Shown piece after piece: positions 9,001 through 18,186 of a stretch of DNA of 64,000 nt. Every line of letters starts with the position of its first letter. Positions within the stretch are counted from its first letter, which is position 1. A program made the translations under genes and the position numbers. The notes below the pieces were generated by a model that worked only from the letters and a program-made list of their open reading frames with translations, did no database searches and was not told where the DNA came from. Source of the stretch: Bacteroidales bacterium (GTDB lineage Bacteria; Bacteroidota; Bacteroidia; Bacteroidales; Bacteroidaceae); NCBI GenBank assembly GCA_012517855.1, contig JAAYUD010000104.1, forward strand, positions 1 to 64,000, given 5' to 3'.

Positions 9001-9830
9001 TTGGACTAAGAAGAGAGCAATTCTTCGCCGCTAATATGAAAGATGAAACATTCCTAGAAACATTGATCCGCTACGGCAACCTTTATCAGGTTGAAAAAGA
9101 CTCTATGGCAAACTCACTATTCGGAGGCAGCAATATGGTAGAGACAGCTGTGCCCGAAGCTCCAAAAGAATTTGACAAATGGAGCGATTTGGAAAAGCTC
9201 AATAAAGAGCGTGAACTGATTGGCATTTATTTATCATCCCATCCTTTGGATGAATATCAAATTGTATTAGACTATATGTGCAATACCAAATTGGCTGACC
9301 TTTCGGACCTAACCCCTCTTAAAGGTCAAGACCTCACAATGGGAGGCATTGTAACCAAAGTGCGCAATGGAATCACCAAAAATGGGAACCCCTACGGCAT
9401 TGCCAAAGTCGAAGACTATTCCGGTGCTTTTGAGTTCGCCCTTTTCGGAGAAGACTGGGCCAAATACCAAGGAAATTTTTCGGAAGGCGTACTACTATAT
9501 ATTTCAGCACGGTGCCAAGGTAGACAATGGCGTCCCGATGATTTGGAAGTAAAAATTGCGGGAGTGAGAATGCTTTCCGAAGTGCTGGATAACGAAATCG
9601 AACGAATAACAATGTCATTGCCACTTGAAAATGTGAATGCAATATGGATAAACGATTTAACTGTGCTAACGGAAGAAGCGAAGGGTAAAACAAAGCTTTC
9701 GTTTCAGATAGTCGATAAAGAAGATAACATTACACTAAGCCTTAATTCCAGGACTGTGACGGTGCAACCTGGAAAGGATTTGGTCGCTTTCGTTAAAAGT
9801 CATCCGGATGTAAGTATCCAAATAAACTGA
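6030..9830 (+). CDS. dnaE: DNA polymerase III subunit alpha
   Basis: The replicative polymerase catalytic subunit, 1266 residues. The N-terminal PHP domain opens with HIHVHTQYSILDGQ. The polymerase palm acidic residues lie in PDIDVDFDDEGR around residues 500-510. PGRGSAAGSAVAYCLG and RPGPMDYIPDFIDRK are family hallmarks. A helix-hairpin-helix region (IKGVGEKAVQAI) precedes an OB-fold near residues 1100-1160 (GIVTKVRNGITKNGNPYG). It is a DnaE-type rather than PolC-type enzyme, since no inserted exonuclease domain is seen. It has its own consensus promoter. Confidence 0.97.
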   Translation: MQDFIHIHVHTQYSILDGQASVKKLVDKAIANKMKGIAITDHGNMLGIKEFTNYVNKKNDAVKSNIRKIETKIAGIESGKEAVDNKDAALAEARKELKEMEGKLFKPIIGCEMYVAHRSMEQKESDKDQGSYHLIVLAKNEKGYHNLIKLVSRAFTKGFYYKPRTDRAELEKYHEGLIVSSACLGGEIPRNIRAGRFEEAEETIQWYHNLFGDDFYLEIQRHKATVERANHETFGEQQLVNKKLIEYSKKFGIKLICTNDVHFVNEEDAEAHDRLICLSTGKDLDDPRRMLYTKQEWMKTKEEMNEVFADVPDALSNTLDILDKVEYYSINHAPIMPTFAIPEEFGTEEEYRKKYTEKELFDEFTCDEHGNVVMQQKDAEGKIKKLGGYEKLYRIKLEADYLKKLAFDGAKSCYGDPIPDEIKERLIFELHVMKTMGFPGYFLIVQDFISAARKELGVSVGPGRGSAAGSAVAYCLGITKIDPIKYDLLFERFLNPDRISLPDIDVDFDDEGRGKVLNWVTQKYGQEKVAHIITYGTMAAKMAIKDVARVEKLPLSESNALAKFVPDKIPGKKAVTLKDAIEIVPELQAAEASNDRLVSETMKYAQMLEGNVRGTGVHACGTIICRDDITDWVPVCLADDKETGEKLLVTQYEGSVIEDTGLIKMDFLGLKTLSIIKEAVDNVKLSRGIDIDIDKIDIEDAATYQLYCEGQTIGTFQFESAGMQKYLRELQPSTFEDLIAMNALYRPGPMDYIPDFIDRKLGRKPIVYDIPIMEKYLKDTYGITVYQEQVMLLSRLLAGFTRGESDTLRKAMGKKLKDKLDHLKPKFIAGGQKNGYQAKTLEKIWADWEKFASYAFNKSHATCYSWVAYQTAYLKAHYPAEYMAAVISQNLSDMTKITKFMDECKSMGISVLGPDINESNLNFTVNKAGNIRFGLGAIKGVGEKAVQAIIDERQTNGTFKSIADVVQRVNLNACNKKNIENLVLAGAFDGFGLRREQFFAANMKDETFLETLIRYGNLYQVEKDSMANSLFGGSNMVETAVPEAPKEFDKWSDLEKLNKERELIGIYLSSHPLDEYQIVLDYMCNTKLADLSDLTPLKGQDLTMGGIVTKVRNGITKNGNPYGIAKVEDYSGAFEFALFGEDWAKYQGNFSEGVLLYISARCQGRQWRPDDLEVKIAGVRMLSEVLDNEIERITMSLPLENVNAIWINDLTVLTEEAKGKTKLSFQIVDKEDNITLSLNSRTVTVQPGKDLVAFVKSHPDVSIQIN

Positions 9831-9866
9831 TGAACTAAGCCTGCCACAAAAAAAGAACAAAAATAC

Positions 9867-9897
9867 TTTCTATTGTCTTTGGCTTACATTATCTTTG
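9867..9897 (+). promoter_or_regulatory. Promoter of trxA
   Basis: TTTC (9867-9870), 19 bases, TATCTTTG (9890-9897): an exact -7 box and one mismatch in the -33 box. The trxA ATG is 53 bases downstream. Confidence 0.6.
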
Positions 9898-9950
9898 TGG
9901 AAGCAATAAATAACTTTAGTATAAACTTTTTTTATTAAAAACTTATTAGA

Positions 9951-10259
9951 ATGGAAATTACAGACAGCAATTACAAAGAGTTGATTAACTCCGGAAAACC
10001 GGTTGTAATTGATTTTTGGGCAACATGGTGTGGGCCTTGCCGTATGGTAGGACCAATTATAGAAGAATTGGCAGCTACTTATGGTGAGCAAGCCGTTATC
10101 GGAAAATGCGACGTTGATAATAATTCAGATGTTACGACCGAATTCGGTATCCGCAATATTCCTACCGTCATCTTCTTTAAAGATGGCAAACAAGTAGACA
10201 AGCAAGTAGGTTCAGCTTCCAAATCAGTATTCGAAGAAAAGCTGAAAGCTATTCTCTAA
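9951..10259 (+). CDS. trxA: Thioredoxin
   Basis: A 102-residue classic thioredoxin with the redox motif W26-C27-G28-P29-C30 (ATWCGPC) and the conserved cis-proline segment NIPTVIFF. There is no signal peptide, so it works in the cytoplasm, reducing protein disulfides with electrons from thioredoxin reductase. It is followed after 29 bases by a small acidic protein and then a membrane protein on the same strand, a probable three-gene unit. Confidence 0.95.
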   Translation: MEITDSNYKELINSGKPVVIDFWATWCGPCRMVGPIIEELAATYGEQAVIGKCDVDNNSDVTTEFGIRNIPTVIFFKDGKQVDKQVGSASKSVFEEKLKAIL

Positions 10260-10288
10260 ATCATTCATTTATATAACCGATAAAAGCT

Positions 10289-10612
10289 ATGGACGAGTTA
10301 TTCGATAATGGCGATGACGAAAAATGTGTGGAATATATTAAAAATTATCTTCCACAAGAATTGAAAGAACGTTTCTCAGACGACCAATTATACTACTTTC
10401 TAGACGTAATAGACGATTATTATGTGGACAGCGGTGTACTAGATGCCCAGCCCGACAAAGATGGCTGTGTATCAATAGATTTGGACACTGTAGCCGATTA
10501 CGTGGTTAAAGAATCCAAGAAAGATAAAATTGGCGATTTCTCTCATGACGATATTTTTTTCATCGTACAAGGTGAAATGGAATACGGTAACTCATTAGGC
10601 GAAGTCGATTAA
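10289..10612 (+). CDS. Conserved-looking small acidic protein of unknown function
   Basis: 107 residues, strongly acidic (runs such as DNGDDEKC and DVIDDYYVD) and without a signal peptide or membrane segment. It has no motif that I recognise. It is very likely a real gene: it starts 29 bases after trxA, ends 9 bases before the next gene, has even amino-acid composition and is not overlapped by a better frame. A role linked to thioredoxin cannot be inferred beyond proximity. Confidence 0.75.
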   Translation: MDELFDNGDDEKCVEYIKNYLPQELKERFSDDQLYYFLDVIDDYYVDSGVLDAQPDKDGCVSIDLDTVADYVVKESKKDKIGDFSHDDIFFIVQGEMEYGNSLGEVD

Positions 10613-10621
10613 AAAATTCCC

Positions 10622-11539
10622 ATGAAACGAGAATGGACTAAAATAGAATTTGAAAAGGAGCGCCCATTCAGCAAACGAATGGGCGCCACCTTGCTCTTTA
10701 TGAGAGAGAATTTGGCAACAATACTGCGCCTCTCTGTAAGTTATTTATTGCCTACAATTTTATTATTTACTCTATTCTTCACATGGTCAACGAGTCATCT
10801 ATTCAGGCTCCTTACCGTAGGTTATATCACTCCTTCTGCATTAGGAGCTTTCGCACTCCTTTTAGCAAGTGCCATATTACTCATTTTATTGGTACCGTCT
10901 TTCTCTTATTCCCTGCTACAACTATACAACGAACGAGATGAGCGATTAAAAGGTATTCACTTCAATGAAGTAATGACGCATCTAAAAGGCAATTTCACCA
11001 AGATAGCGTGCCTTTTACCCTATCTTGTTATTCTGATTTTTCTATTCATTCTACTAAAGATAAAGATATCATCGGCAGTAGCTATTATTACCTCCATCGT
11101 ATTCATGCTTGGCATAGGAATCCCTTTGCTATTATTAATGCCCATTTACACGATAGAAAAATTATCATTATTCAAATCCTTCAAGCGTTCTTTAAGTTTA
11201 GGATACAAACATTGGGGTTCCACTCTCCTTTTCTGGTTTGTATTAAAATTATTAGGAGCATGTATACTACTATTTTTTGCATTTCCATGGATAATGAGCA
11301 TATACGTTGAGGCAGCATTCTTTGCTTCCAGCACCACCTTCGAAGTACCGTTTGTTTATCAGGCTATCATTTACCTATTTTCTCTATTGATGGTCTTCGG
11401 CCTCGTTATTTCTTCCATTTTTATCTTGATAGGCATAGCATACCAATATGCTCATGCAACTTCGCATAGAGAAAAAATAGTTATTGTTGACGACATTGAT
11501 AAAGCGGAAGAATCTTTCAAGATCCTTCGCGACAAATAA
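10622..11539 (+). CDS. Polytopic membrane protein of unknown function
   Basis: A 305-residue protein with about six hydrophobic helices (near residues 36-54, 65-93, 118-140, 143-170, 198-222 and 240-270) and a charged C-terminal tail (EKIVIVDDIDKAEESFKIL). No catalytic motif is recognised; the topology recalls DUF-type integral membrane proteins of Bacteroidales. It starts 9 bases after the acidic protein gene, so the two are probably translated from one message starting at trxA. Confidence 0.75.
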   Translation: MKREWTKIEFEKERPFSKRMGATLLFMRENLATILRLSVSYLLPTILLFTLFFTWSTSHLFRLLTVGYITPSALGAFALLLASAILLILLVPSFSYSLLQLYNERDERLKGIHFNEVMTHLKGNFTKIACLLPYLVILIFLFILLKIKISSAVAIITSIVFMLGIGIPLLLLMPIYTIEKLSLFKSFKRSLSLGYKHWGSTLLFWFVLKLLGACILLFFAFPWIMSIYVEAAFFASSTTFEVPFVYQAIIYLFSLLMVFGLVISSIFILIGIAYQYAHATSHREKIVIVDDIDKAEESFKILRDK

Positions 11540-12459
11540 CAAGAGTTTTAATATTTGATCGCTTTGAACTGAACAATACCAACAGTCTTTCTTGTTTCTA
11601 GTAATTCTTCAACAAAAAGAGACCACTTCGCTTTCTAAAACCCATCAAACATAAAAGAGACGTTCACCAGCAAAAGCCATGTAGATAAGCGTGTAATAAA
11701 GTTGGCAGGAACTTATTCGGTACACCACATCCTTCGTAAGCCTAAAATAGACGTCTCACACGAATGCGACATTCGTCTCACAGCTGTGCGACAATTGTCT
11801 CACACGTGTGAGACGTCCGGACCTTAATTATAAACTTAACTTTAAACAACCAATCTATGGGAACAATCAATTTTTGCCGGTAAGATACGTCCTTTTTGAA
11901 AAAAGGACAGAAACTGTATCATATGTGCAAGTATTGAACGTGACAATGATGAAGTTTGAGGAAGTCTGTGGGGAATTTGAACAAAATATCGAAGCCGACA
12001 AAGGTGGATGTAAAAGCAATTTTCGAGGGGTTATTGCATTTGTTTGCCTGCAGTTTTTCTTCGAGAATGAGATGCTTATCAAAGATGGATGGGATCATAC
12101 TCGTTTATCTGCAAATAGGCCCTTCGGCTATCTGTAGACTGTCGTTTAGAATCATTCTAAACAAAGGTCCGCTAAAAATAACGGTTCCACAACATACCCT
12201 CAATGCGATTTTGAGGTCTCTTTTCGCTGGCGTTGTATATGGTGCATCGTTAACCTACTGTGAGGCAGTACGGTATGGTGTCATACGGAGGTGGCAAAGG
12301 ATATTGTAAAGATGGAACTTTATGCTCCCTAACTTTTACTAGTGAGCCGAAACCAAGCCTATAATAATTACAATATATCAGTGCGATCCTTGTTTTCCTA
12401 AGGCTCTATAAAAGCCTAAAACAGTTGACGTATATCTATTTTCTGAATGTCTCAGTGCA
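11540..12459. other. 920-bp intergenic region without a convincing gene
   Basis: Several short frames exist here (for example 11808-12137 and 11956-12309 on plus, 11867-12082 on minus). They overlap each other, lack promoters and look like chance translations. The only clear structure is the three-unit palindrome array at 11753-11814. No tRNA-like fold or terminator stood out. A decayed gene or a non-coding RNA cannot be excluded. Confidence 0.55.
11753..11814. repeat. Palindrome array, three 18-bp units on a 22-bp pitch
   Basis: The units are GTCTCACACGAATGCGAC (11753-11770), GTCTCACAGCTGTGCGAC (11775-11792) and GTCTCACACGTGTGAGAC (11797-11814). They are separated by the 4-base spacers ATTC and AATT. 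The third unit is a perfect palindrome and the second has one mismatch. The first is half-degenerate but forms an extra hairpin with its spacer (CGAATG-CGA-CATTCG). Confidence 0.85.
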
Positions 12460-13392
12460 TCAATACCCTTGGCGATATTTATTTTCGTCCTTGTCATCGA
12501 GCATATTAAGATAAGACATATAGCGCGACTGACTTATATAATGATCTTCGACTGCTTTGATAACAGCACAGTCCGGTTCATTGCGATGTGTACAATTGTT
12601 GTACTTACAATGAGCGGAGTATTTAAAGATTTCGGGAAAATAATGGCCCACCTCTTCTATTTCCATGTCGAAAGAACCAAAGCCTTTGATACCGGGAGTA
12701 TCAATGATATATCCGCCGCCAACAACCGGAAACATCTCAGAGAATGTAGTAGTATGGATACCTTTGTGATGAGAGTTTGATATTTCTGCTGTCTTTTGTA
12801 CTTCTTCAGACAACAGAGTATTAATAAGAGTAGACTTACCCACTCCCGAATGCCCGGATAGAAGTGTGATCTTTCCCGCTACCGCATCTCGAATTTCATC
12901 AATGCCATTGCCATCGATTGCCGAAATACGGTAACAAGAATATCCTATATATGAGTAAAGATTGATTAGCCCTTCCATCAGTCGTAAATCGTCATCACCA
13001 TAACGATCTATCTTATTAAAAAGTAGACTCACTGGGATACGGTAAGCCTCGGCAGTAGCAAGAAAGCGATCAATAAAAACAGTTGTCGTTTCGGGGTAAT
13101 TAACCGTAACGAGCAACATACATTGGTCTAAATTGGCTGCAAGAATATGCGATTGCTTCGAAAGATTTGGCGAACGACGAACAATGTAGTTCTTTCGTTC
13201 TTCGATTTCGCAAATAAATGCAGTACCCTCCTCGTTGAGAATAATCTGTACCCTATCACCTACAACAACAGGATTGGTACTTTTAATTCCTCTCAAACGA
13301 AAATTACCTTTTATTTTGCATTCCACCAATTGTGCCTCGTCGGTCTTAACCAAATACCAACTACCTGTATTTTTAATGACTAATCCTTGCAC
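12460..13392 (-). CDS. rsgA: Ribosome small-subunit-dependent GTPase A
   Basis: RsgA is a circularly permuted GTPase that assists late maturation of the 30S subunit. The 310-residue protein has an N-terminal OB-fold, then motifs in permuted order: G4 NKID ([10 protein letters not shown]), G1 GHSGVGKST, and G3 DTPG. It ends with the zinc knuckle C-x-x-x-x-x-C-x-H-x5-C ([15 protein letters not shown]). It starts 2 bases after the frr stop, completing a pyrH-frr-rsgA cluster devoted to nucleotide supply and ribosome function. Confidence 0.95.
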   Translation of the reverse strand: MQGLVIKNTGSWYLVKTDEAQLVECKIKGNFRLRGIKSTNPVVVGDRVQIILNEEGTAFICEIEERKNYIVRRSPNLSKQSHILAANLDQCMLLVTVNYPETTTVFIDRFLATAEAYRIPVSLLFNKIDRYGDDDLRLMEGLINLYSYIGYSCYRISAIDGNGIDEIRDAVAGKITLLSGHSGVGKSTLINTLLSEEVQKTAEISNSHHKGIHTTTFSEMFPVVGGGYIIDTPGIKGFGSFDMEIEEVGHYFPEIFKYSAHCKYNNCTHRNEPDCAVIKAVEDHYISQSRYMSYLNMLDDKDENKYRQGY

Positions 13393-13394
13393 GG

Positions 13395-13955
13395 TTAGAC
13401 AGTCATGATTTCTTTATCCTTGCGAATAAGAGCATCTTCTATATCCTTAATATACTTGTCGTGCAACTTTTGCAATTTCGTCTCAGCATCTTTTTCTACA
13501 TCCTCAGAAAGACCGTTCTTAATATCTTTCTTCAATGCTTCAAAGTGGTCGCGACGAATATTGCGCACACTAATTTTTGCTGATTCGCCCTCCGCCTTAC
13601 ATTGCTTTGACAACTGTTTACGGCGCTCTTCTGTCAGAGGAGGTATTCCTATCCTAATTACCTCGCCATTGTTTTCGGGCATTATTCCTAGAGATGAATC
13701 TATTATAGCCTTTTCTATAGGACCAAACATGCTTTTATCCCATGGGCGAATCGTAATACTACGGGCATCGGGAGTAGCGATAGCCCCAACAGCACTAAGC
13801 GGCATCATTTGTCCATAAGAATCTACTTTGATACCGTCAAGCAACTTCGGAGTAGCTTTACCCGCACGAATGTGCGACAATGTGTCTTCCAAATGGTCGA
13901 GTGCTGCACTCATTTTGGCTTTTGCAGCAGCGTAATCTTTATCTACATCTATCAT
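13395..13955 (-). CDS. frr: Ribosome recycling factor
   Basis: Frr splits the post-termination ribosome together with EF-G. The 186 residues are the normal size and include the characteristic segments [15 protein letters not shown] near the N-terminus, [16 protein letters not shown] in domain II and [15 protein letters not shown] in the last helix. It lies between pyrH and rsgA, with a -7 element (minus strand TATTTTTG, 13999-14006) ahead of it, so it may be expressed from its own promoter as well as by read-through. Confidence 0.96.
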   Translation of the reverse strand: MIDVDKDYAAAKAKMSAALDHLEDTLSHIRAGKATPKLLDGIKVDSYGQMMPLSAVGAIATPDARSITIRPWDKSMFGPIEKAIIDSSLGIMPENNGEVIRIGIPPLTEERRKQLSKQCKAEGESAKISVRNIRRDHFEALKKDIKNGLSEDVEKDAETKLQKLHDKYIKDIEDALIRKDKEIMTV

Positions 13956-13998
13956 CTTAATAATATTGTTATAACGGTTATACTATAAGTTGTGCCTA

Positions 13999-14006
13999 CA
14001 AAAATA
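13999..14006 (-). promoter_or_regulatory. Possible promoter -7 element for frr
   Basis: The minus-strand TATTTTTG fits TAnnTTTG and lies 43 bases before the frr ATG, in the 86-base gap after pyrH. The -33 element is not clear. Confidence 0.4.
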
Positions 14007-14041
14007 AAAAATAATTTTGAATTATCTATTATCCTTTTTTA

Positions 14042-14752
14042 TTAATTATGAACAAGAGTTCCGATATTATCACCACAAACAACCTTCTGAAGGTTGCCCG
14101 GTGTATCCATATCAAACACAACAATTGGCAAATTGTTTTCTTTACACATGCAAGTTGCAGTCAGATCCATCACTTTCAATCCACGGCGCAACACCTCATC
14201 ATATGTTATCTCATCAAACTTCGTAGCAGTGGGGTCTTTCTCCGGATCAGCAGTATATACACCATCCACACGCGTTCCTTTCAACATTACATCGGCTTCT
14301 ATTTCTATACCACGGAGGGAAGAGCCTGTATCGGTAGTGAAGTAAGGTGCGCCAGTACCACACGACATGATAACGACTTCGCCTCTTTCCATACATTCAA
14401 TAGCCTTCCATTTACTATAAAACTCACCGATAGGTTCCATACGAATAGCTGTCAACACCTTCGCCTTAAGTCCGGCAACCGTAAGTGCAGAGCTCAACGC
14501 CAGACTATTGATAACTGTTGCCAGCATACCCATCTGGTCACCCTTCACACGATCGAAACCTTTACCGGCTCCAGATAATCCGCGAAAGATGTTACCTCCA
14601 CCAATAACAATACCTATCTGGACACCTTCTTCATGAATTTCCTTAATTTGTTTGGCATATTCTCCCAGACGAACTTCGTCAATACCAAACTGTTTTGAAC
14701 CCATCAGGCTCTCGCCACTGAGTTTTAATAAAATACGTTTATATTTTGCCAT
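14042..14752 (-). CDS. pyrH: UMP kinase
   Basis: PyrH phosphorylates UMP to UDP in the cytoplasm. The 236 residues have the amino-acid-kinase fold hallmarks: KRILLKLSGESL at the N-terminus, the glycine-rich IGIVIGGGNIFRG loop, GTGAPYFTTDT and ADVMLKGTRVDGVY. It is the first gene of the pyrH-frr-rsgA cluster; the pyrH-frr neighbourhood is conserved across many bacteria. A -7 element is at 14792-14799 on the minus strand. Confidence 0.96.
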   Translation of the reverse strand: MAKYKRILLKLSGESLMGSKQFGIDEVRLGEYAKQIKEIHEEGVQIGIVIGGGNIFRGLSGAGKGFDRVKGDQMGMLATVINSLALSSALTVAGLKAKVLTAIRMEPIGEFYSKWKAIECMERGEVVIMSCGTGAPYFTTDTGSSLRGIEIEADVMLKGTRVDGVYTADPEKDPTATKFDEITYDEVLRRGLKVMDLTATCMCKENNLPIVVFDMDTPGNLQKVVCGDNIGTLVHN

Positions 14753-14791
14753 GATACAATTTTATTTTATTAATGATCTAAATTAGTTGAA

Positions 14792-14799
14792 CAAAGGTA
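14792..14799 (-). promoter_or_regulatory. Promoter -7 element for pyrH
   Basis: The minus-strand TACCTTTG is an exact TAnnTTTG match 40 bases upstream of the pyrH ATG. No good -33 box is visible. Confidence 0.5.
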
Positions 14800-14952
14800 C
14801 GAAATATTACATAATCATACTCTATTTCCTTTAGAATAATTAGGCCGACACCTTGGTGGCAAGCAGAGCAAGTGACGAAATAACGGAATAAAGCTCGAAA
14901 GATGAATAAAATACGAATTTATCACCAAAACAATAAAAAATATTCCTTTTTG

Positions 14953-14984
14953 TTTGTTTATTCTGATTTTATCTTTTAATTTCG
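14953..14984 (+). promoter_or_regulatory. Promoter of the leu leader and operon
   Basis: TTTG (14953-14956), 20 bases, TAATTTCG (14977-14984): one mismatch from the Bacteroides consensus. Initiation would fall near 14990, about 15 bases before the leader-peptide ATG. Confidence 0.6.
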
Positions 14985-15004
14985 CACCCATTAAACAAAA
15001 AGAA

Positions 15005-15109
15005 ATGAATTTATCAAGTTTACATACGATATTACTGAGCAGTATTCTGCTGAACGGTATTATTATTATTCTGCTGGCAAAATGCAAGTGGAGTGAGTAT
15101 CGCGTGTAG
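15005..15109 (+). CDS. Leu/Ile-rich leader peptide of the leu operon attenuator
   Basis: A 34-codon ORF (ATG 15005, TAG 15107-15109) encodes 8 Leu, 6 Ile and 1 Val. The residues are clustered as ILL, ILL and finally IIIILL at codons 19-24 (15059-15076). The last codons (AKCKWSEYRV) are not branched-chain. It lies between a promoter and an intrinsic terminator, directly ahead of leuA. Codons 29-31 contain GGAGTGAG (15090-15097), the exact complement of CTCACTCC (15145-15152) in the terminator 5' arm and loop. Ribosomes slowed at codons 19-24 would leave this segment free and block the terminator; ribosomes reaching the stop codon would cover it. A small membrane peptide is the alternative reading, but the placement favours a leader. 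Confidence 0.8.
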   Translation: MNLSSLHTILLSSILLNGIIIILLAKCKWSEYRV

Positions 15110-15135
15110 ATATATAAAACAATAAAAGATATATG

Positions 15136-15170
15136 AAAGCCTTCCTCACTCCTGGTGAGGAAGGCTTTTT
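15136..15170 (+). terminator. Attenuator terminator of the leu operon
   Basis: A perfect 14-bp stem (15136-15149 with 15155-15168) has a 5-base loop and runs directly into a T-tract. It stands between the leader peptide and leuA, so it would stop most transcripts unless prevented from folding. The competing pairing is 15090-15097 with 15145-15152, which removes five stem bases and the loop. Confidence 0.85.
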
Positions 15171-15211
15171 ATTTGTACGTTGATCAAACAATTAATTTAA
15201 TAATAGAAACA

Positions 15212-16714
15212 ATGACAGACAAATTGTTTATTTTTGACACAACACTCCGCGACGGGGAACAGGTTCCAGGTTGCCAATTGAACACCGTAGAAAAGATTCA
15301 AGTGGCACGTGCTTTGGAAGCCTTGGGAGTAGATGTAATCGAAGCAGGATTCCCCGTATCGAGTCCGGGAGACTTCAATTCGGTAATTGAAATATCGAAG
15401 GCAGTAACTTGGCCAAGTATTTGTGCTCTAACTCGAGCCGTAGAAAAAGATATTGATGTAGCTGCCGAAGCCCTGAAATATGCCAAAAGGAAACGTATTC
15501 ATACTGGAATAGGGACATCAGAATATCATATCAAATACAAATTTAATTCTACTCGCGAAGAGATTATTGAACGTGCAGTAGCTGCTGTAAAATATGCCAA
15601 GAAGTATGTAGAGGATGTTGAGTTCTATGCCGAAGATGCAGGACGTACCGAGAACGAATATCTGGCCCAAGTAGTAGAAGCCGTTATCAAAGCCGGCGCC
15701 ACAGTGGTAAACATCCCCGATACGACAGGATACTGCCTCCCCTCTGAATTCGGATCAAAAATAAAATACCTATTCGATCATGTAGATGGTATTCATAATG
15801 CAGTGATATCGACTCACTGCCACAACGACTTAGGTATGGCTACAGCCAATACGATGGCAGGTGTCCTAAACGGAGCACGTCAAGTAGAAGTAACCCTCAA
15901 CGGAATTGGCGAACGCGCAGGGAACACTTCTCTCGAAGAAATCGTAATGATACTGAAAAGCCACAAAGAAATAGGCATTGACACCAATATCAACACGCGA
16001 AAGATATATCCATCCAGCAGAATGGTTTCAGGACTCATGAATATGCCTATCCAACCCAACAAAGCAATTGTAGGACGTAATGCTTTTGCACATTCATCGG
16101 GCATCCATCAAGACGGTGTATTAAAGAACGTGCAGACCTACGAAATCATCAATCCACAGGATGTAGGTATAGACGACAATTCGATTATCCTCACTGCCCG
16201 TAGCGGACATGCAGCTTTAAAACATCGGCTATCTGCATTAGGTGTCGAATTATCTGAAGAAAAGTTGGATAAAGTATACGAAGATTTTCTTAAATTAGCC
16301 GACAGAAAGAAAGAGATTCACGACGATGACATTTTAGTATTGGCAGGAGCAGACCGCAGCCTCAACCACCGTGTTAAGATTGATTATCTGCAAGTGACAA
16401 GTGGTATTGGTGTCCGGTCGGTCGCTTCACTAGGATTGGATGTGAGCGGTGAGAAATTTTCGGCAGCAGCTGAAGGCAATGGGCCCGTAGATGCAGCTAT
16501 CAGCGCACTTAAAAAGATTATTAGCCGCCAGATGACTTTGAAAGAATTCACCATTCAGGCTATAAGTAAAGGTAGTGATGATGTTGGAAAAGTCCACATG
16601 CAGGTAGAATATAAGGGGAACTATTATTATGGTTTTGGCGCCAATACCGACATCATAGCCGCATCGGTAGAAGCCTATATAGATTGCATCAATAAATTTA
16701 AAATAGAAAATTAG
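15212..16714 (+). CDS. leuA: 2-isopropylmalate synthase
   Basis: LeuA condenses acetyl-CoA with 2-ketoisovalerate, the committed step of leucine synthesis. The catalytic barrel opens with [12 protein letters not shown] and carries the metal-binding HCHND and the [11 protein letters not shown] signature. The C-terminal third is the LeuA regulatory domain that normally binds leucine for feedback control. Starting at 15212 (MTDKLFIF) gives 500 residues; the ATG-initiated frame at 15155 begins inside the terminator hairpin and adds 19 unrelated residues, so it is rejected. It is the first structural gene behind the attenuator. Confidence 0.95.
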   Translation: MTDKLFIFDTTLRDGEQVPGCQLNTVEKIQVARALEALGVDVIEAGFPVSSPGDFNSVIEISKAVTWPSICALTRAVEKDIDVAAEALKYAKRKRIHTGIGTSEYHIKYKFNSTREEIIERAVAAVKYAKKYVEDVEFYAEDAGRTENEYLAQVVEAVIKAGATVVNIPDTTGYCLPSEFGSKIKYLFDHVDGIHNAVISTHCHNDLGMATANTMAGVLNGARQVEVTLNGIGERAGNTSLEEIVMILKSHKEIGIDTNINTRKIYPSSRMVSGLMNMPIQPNKAIVGRNAFAHSSGIHQDGVLKNVQTYEIINPQDVGIDDNSIILTARSGHAALKHRLSALGVELSEEKLDKVYEDFLKLADRKKEIHDDDILVLAGADRSLNHRVKIDYLQVTSGIGVRSVASLGLDVSGEKFSAAAEGNGPVDAAISALKKIISRQMTLKEFTIQAISKGSDDVGKVHMQVEYKGNYYYGFGANTDIIAASVEAYIDCINKFKIEN

Positions 16715-16720
16715 AAAAAG

Positions 16721-18118
16721 ATGAATACATTATTCGATAAGATTTGGGACGCACATGTTGTACAGAAAGTAGAAAACGGTCCTACACAACTGTATATAGA
16801 CAGACTCTATTGTCACGAAGTAACCAGTCCGCAAGCTTTTGCCGGATTAAGAGAGAGAGGATTGAGATGCTTCCGCCCGAAACAAATCTTTTGTATGCCC
16901 GATCATAACACACCAACTCATGATCAAGATAAACCTATCGCCGACCCTATATCAAAGAAACAAGTGGATACGCTGTCAAAGAATGCCAAAGACTTCGGAC
17001 TATCGCACTATGGAATGATGGAGCCCAAGAATGGCATCATTCATGTAGTTGGACCAGAAAGAGGATTGACACTACCCGGCATGACTATTGTATGCGGTGA
17101 CTCACACACTTCGACCCACGGTGCAATGGGTGCGGTTGCTTTTGGTATCGGAACTAGCGAAGTAGAGATGGTACTAGCCTCGCAATGTATTCTACAAGCC
17201 AAGCCCAAAAGCATGCGAATCACTATCGACGGTACACTCCAAGCGGGTGTTACCGCAAAAGATATGGCTCTTTACCTCATGTCTAAAATGACAACGAGTG
17301 GTGCGACAGGATATTTTGTGGAATATGCCGGCGAAGCTGTACACAATCTGTCAATGGAAGGTAGGCTCACGTTATGCAATCTATCTATTGAGATGGGTGC
17401 ACGAGGTGGAATGGTCGCACCGGACGAAAAGACTTTTGCATATATCAAAGGAAAAGAATATGCTCCAAAAGGCGACGCTTGGAACAAAGCTTTAGCTTAC
17501 TGGAAGACTTTAAAGAGTGGTAAAGATGCAATATTCGATAAAGAAATTGTTTTTCAAGCCAAAGATATTGAGCCGATGATAACTTATGGAACAAATCCAG
17601 GGATGGGCATGGGCATCAATCAACATATTCCAACCGAAGAGACTGTTTCGAAAGAAGCACGCGACTCGTTTAACAAAGCATTAAACTATATGGGTTTCAA
17701 ACCAGGCGATTCACTTTTGGGCAAGAAAATAGATTATGTTTTTCTAGGAAGCTGTACCAATGGACGAATTGAAGACTTTCGTGCATTCACCTCGTTTGTC
17801 AAAGGAAAGCACAAAGCCGATAACGTTATTGCTTGGATCGTTCCCGGTTCATGGGAAGTAGACAAACAAATTCGCGAAGAAGGTTTGGATGTGATACTTA
17901 AGGAATCGGGATTCGCCATACGCCAGCCGGGATGTTCGGCATGTTTGGCTATGAACGACGACAAGATTCCGGAAGGGAAGTATTCGGTATCTACCTCCAA
18001 CAGAAACTTCGAAGGACGCCAAGGACCAGGTGCCCGCACCCTATTGGCAAGTCCGCTTGTGGCAGCAGCAGCTGCCGTTACAGGTGTTATTACCGATCCT
18101 AGAGATTTCATAAAATAA
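16721..18118 (+). CDS. leuC: 3-isopropylmalate dehydratase large subunit
   Basis: LeuC with LeuD isomerises 2- to 3-isopropylmalate through an aconitase-type [4Fe-4S] cluster. The same enzyme can convert citramalate in the alternative isoleucine route. The 465 residues include [26 protein letters not shown] with the first cluster cysteine, and GCSACLAMN with the C-x-x-C pair. It begins 6 bases after leuA and is followed by leuD. Confidence 0.96.
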   Translation: MNTLFDKIWDAHVVQKVENGPTQLYIDRLYCHEVTSPQAFAGLRERGLRCFRPKQIFCMPDHNTPTHDQDKPIADPISKKQVDTLSKNAKDFGLSHYGMMEPKNGIIHVVGPERGLTLPGMTIVCGDSHTSTHGAMGAVAFGIGTSEVEMVLASQCILQAKPKSMRITIDGTLQAGVTAKDMALYLMSKMTTSGATGYFVEYAGEAVHNLSMEGRLTLCNLSIEMGARGGMVAPDEKTFAYIKGKEYAPKGDAWNKALAYWKTLKSGKDAIFDKEIVFQAKDIEPMITYGTNPGMGMGINQHIPTEETVSKEARDSFNKALNYMGFKPGDSLLGKKIDYVFLGSCTNGRIEDFRAFTSFVKGKHKADNVIAWIVPGSWEVDKQIREEGLDVILKESGFAIRQPGCSACLAMNDDKIPEGKYSVSTSNRNFEGRQGPGARTLLASPLVAAAAAVTGVITDPRDFIK

Positions 18119-18186
18119 GTTCTATTCACGATACAAAGCTTATATGATCAAAAGATATAATGTCTTTGAAACAAAAAGATAAAACA

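Noticed and set aside
11808-12309. Overlapping plus-strand frames in the 920-bp gap
   Set aside because: They overlap one another and a minus-strand frame, begin inside the palindrome array, and have cysteine- and arginine-rich random composition.
14815-15087. 90-codon minus-strand frame upstream of leuA
   Set aside because: It is the complement of the promoter and leader-peptide region and has no coding character.
15136-15168. The leu terminator (CTCAC...GTGAG) as another palindrome-array unit
   Set aside because: The loop is 5 bases rather than 4, the stem is much longer, it is followed by a T-run and there is no 22-bp partner. It is an ordinary terminator.
15155-15211. Longer leuA start
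   Set aside because: Translation would begin inside the terminator hairpin and add 19 residues not seen in LeuA.
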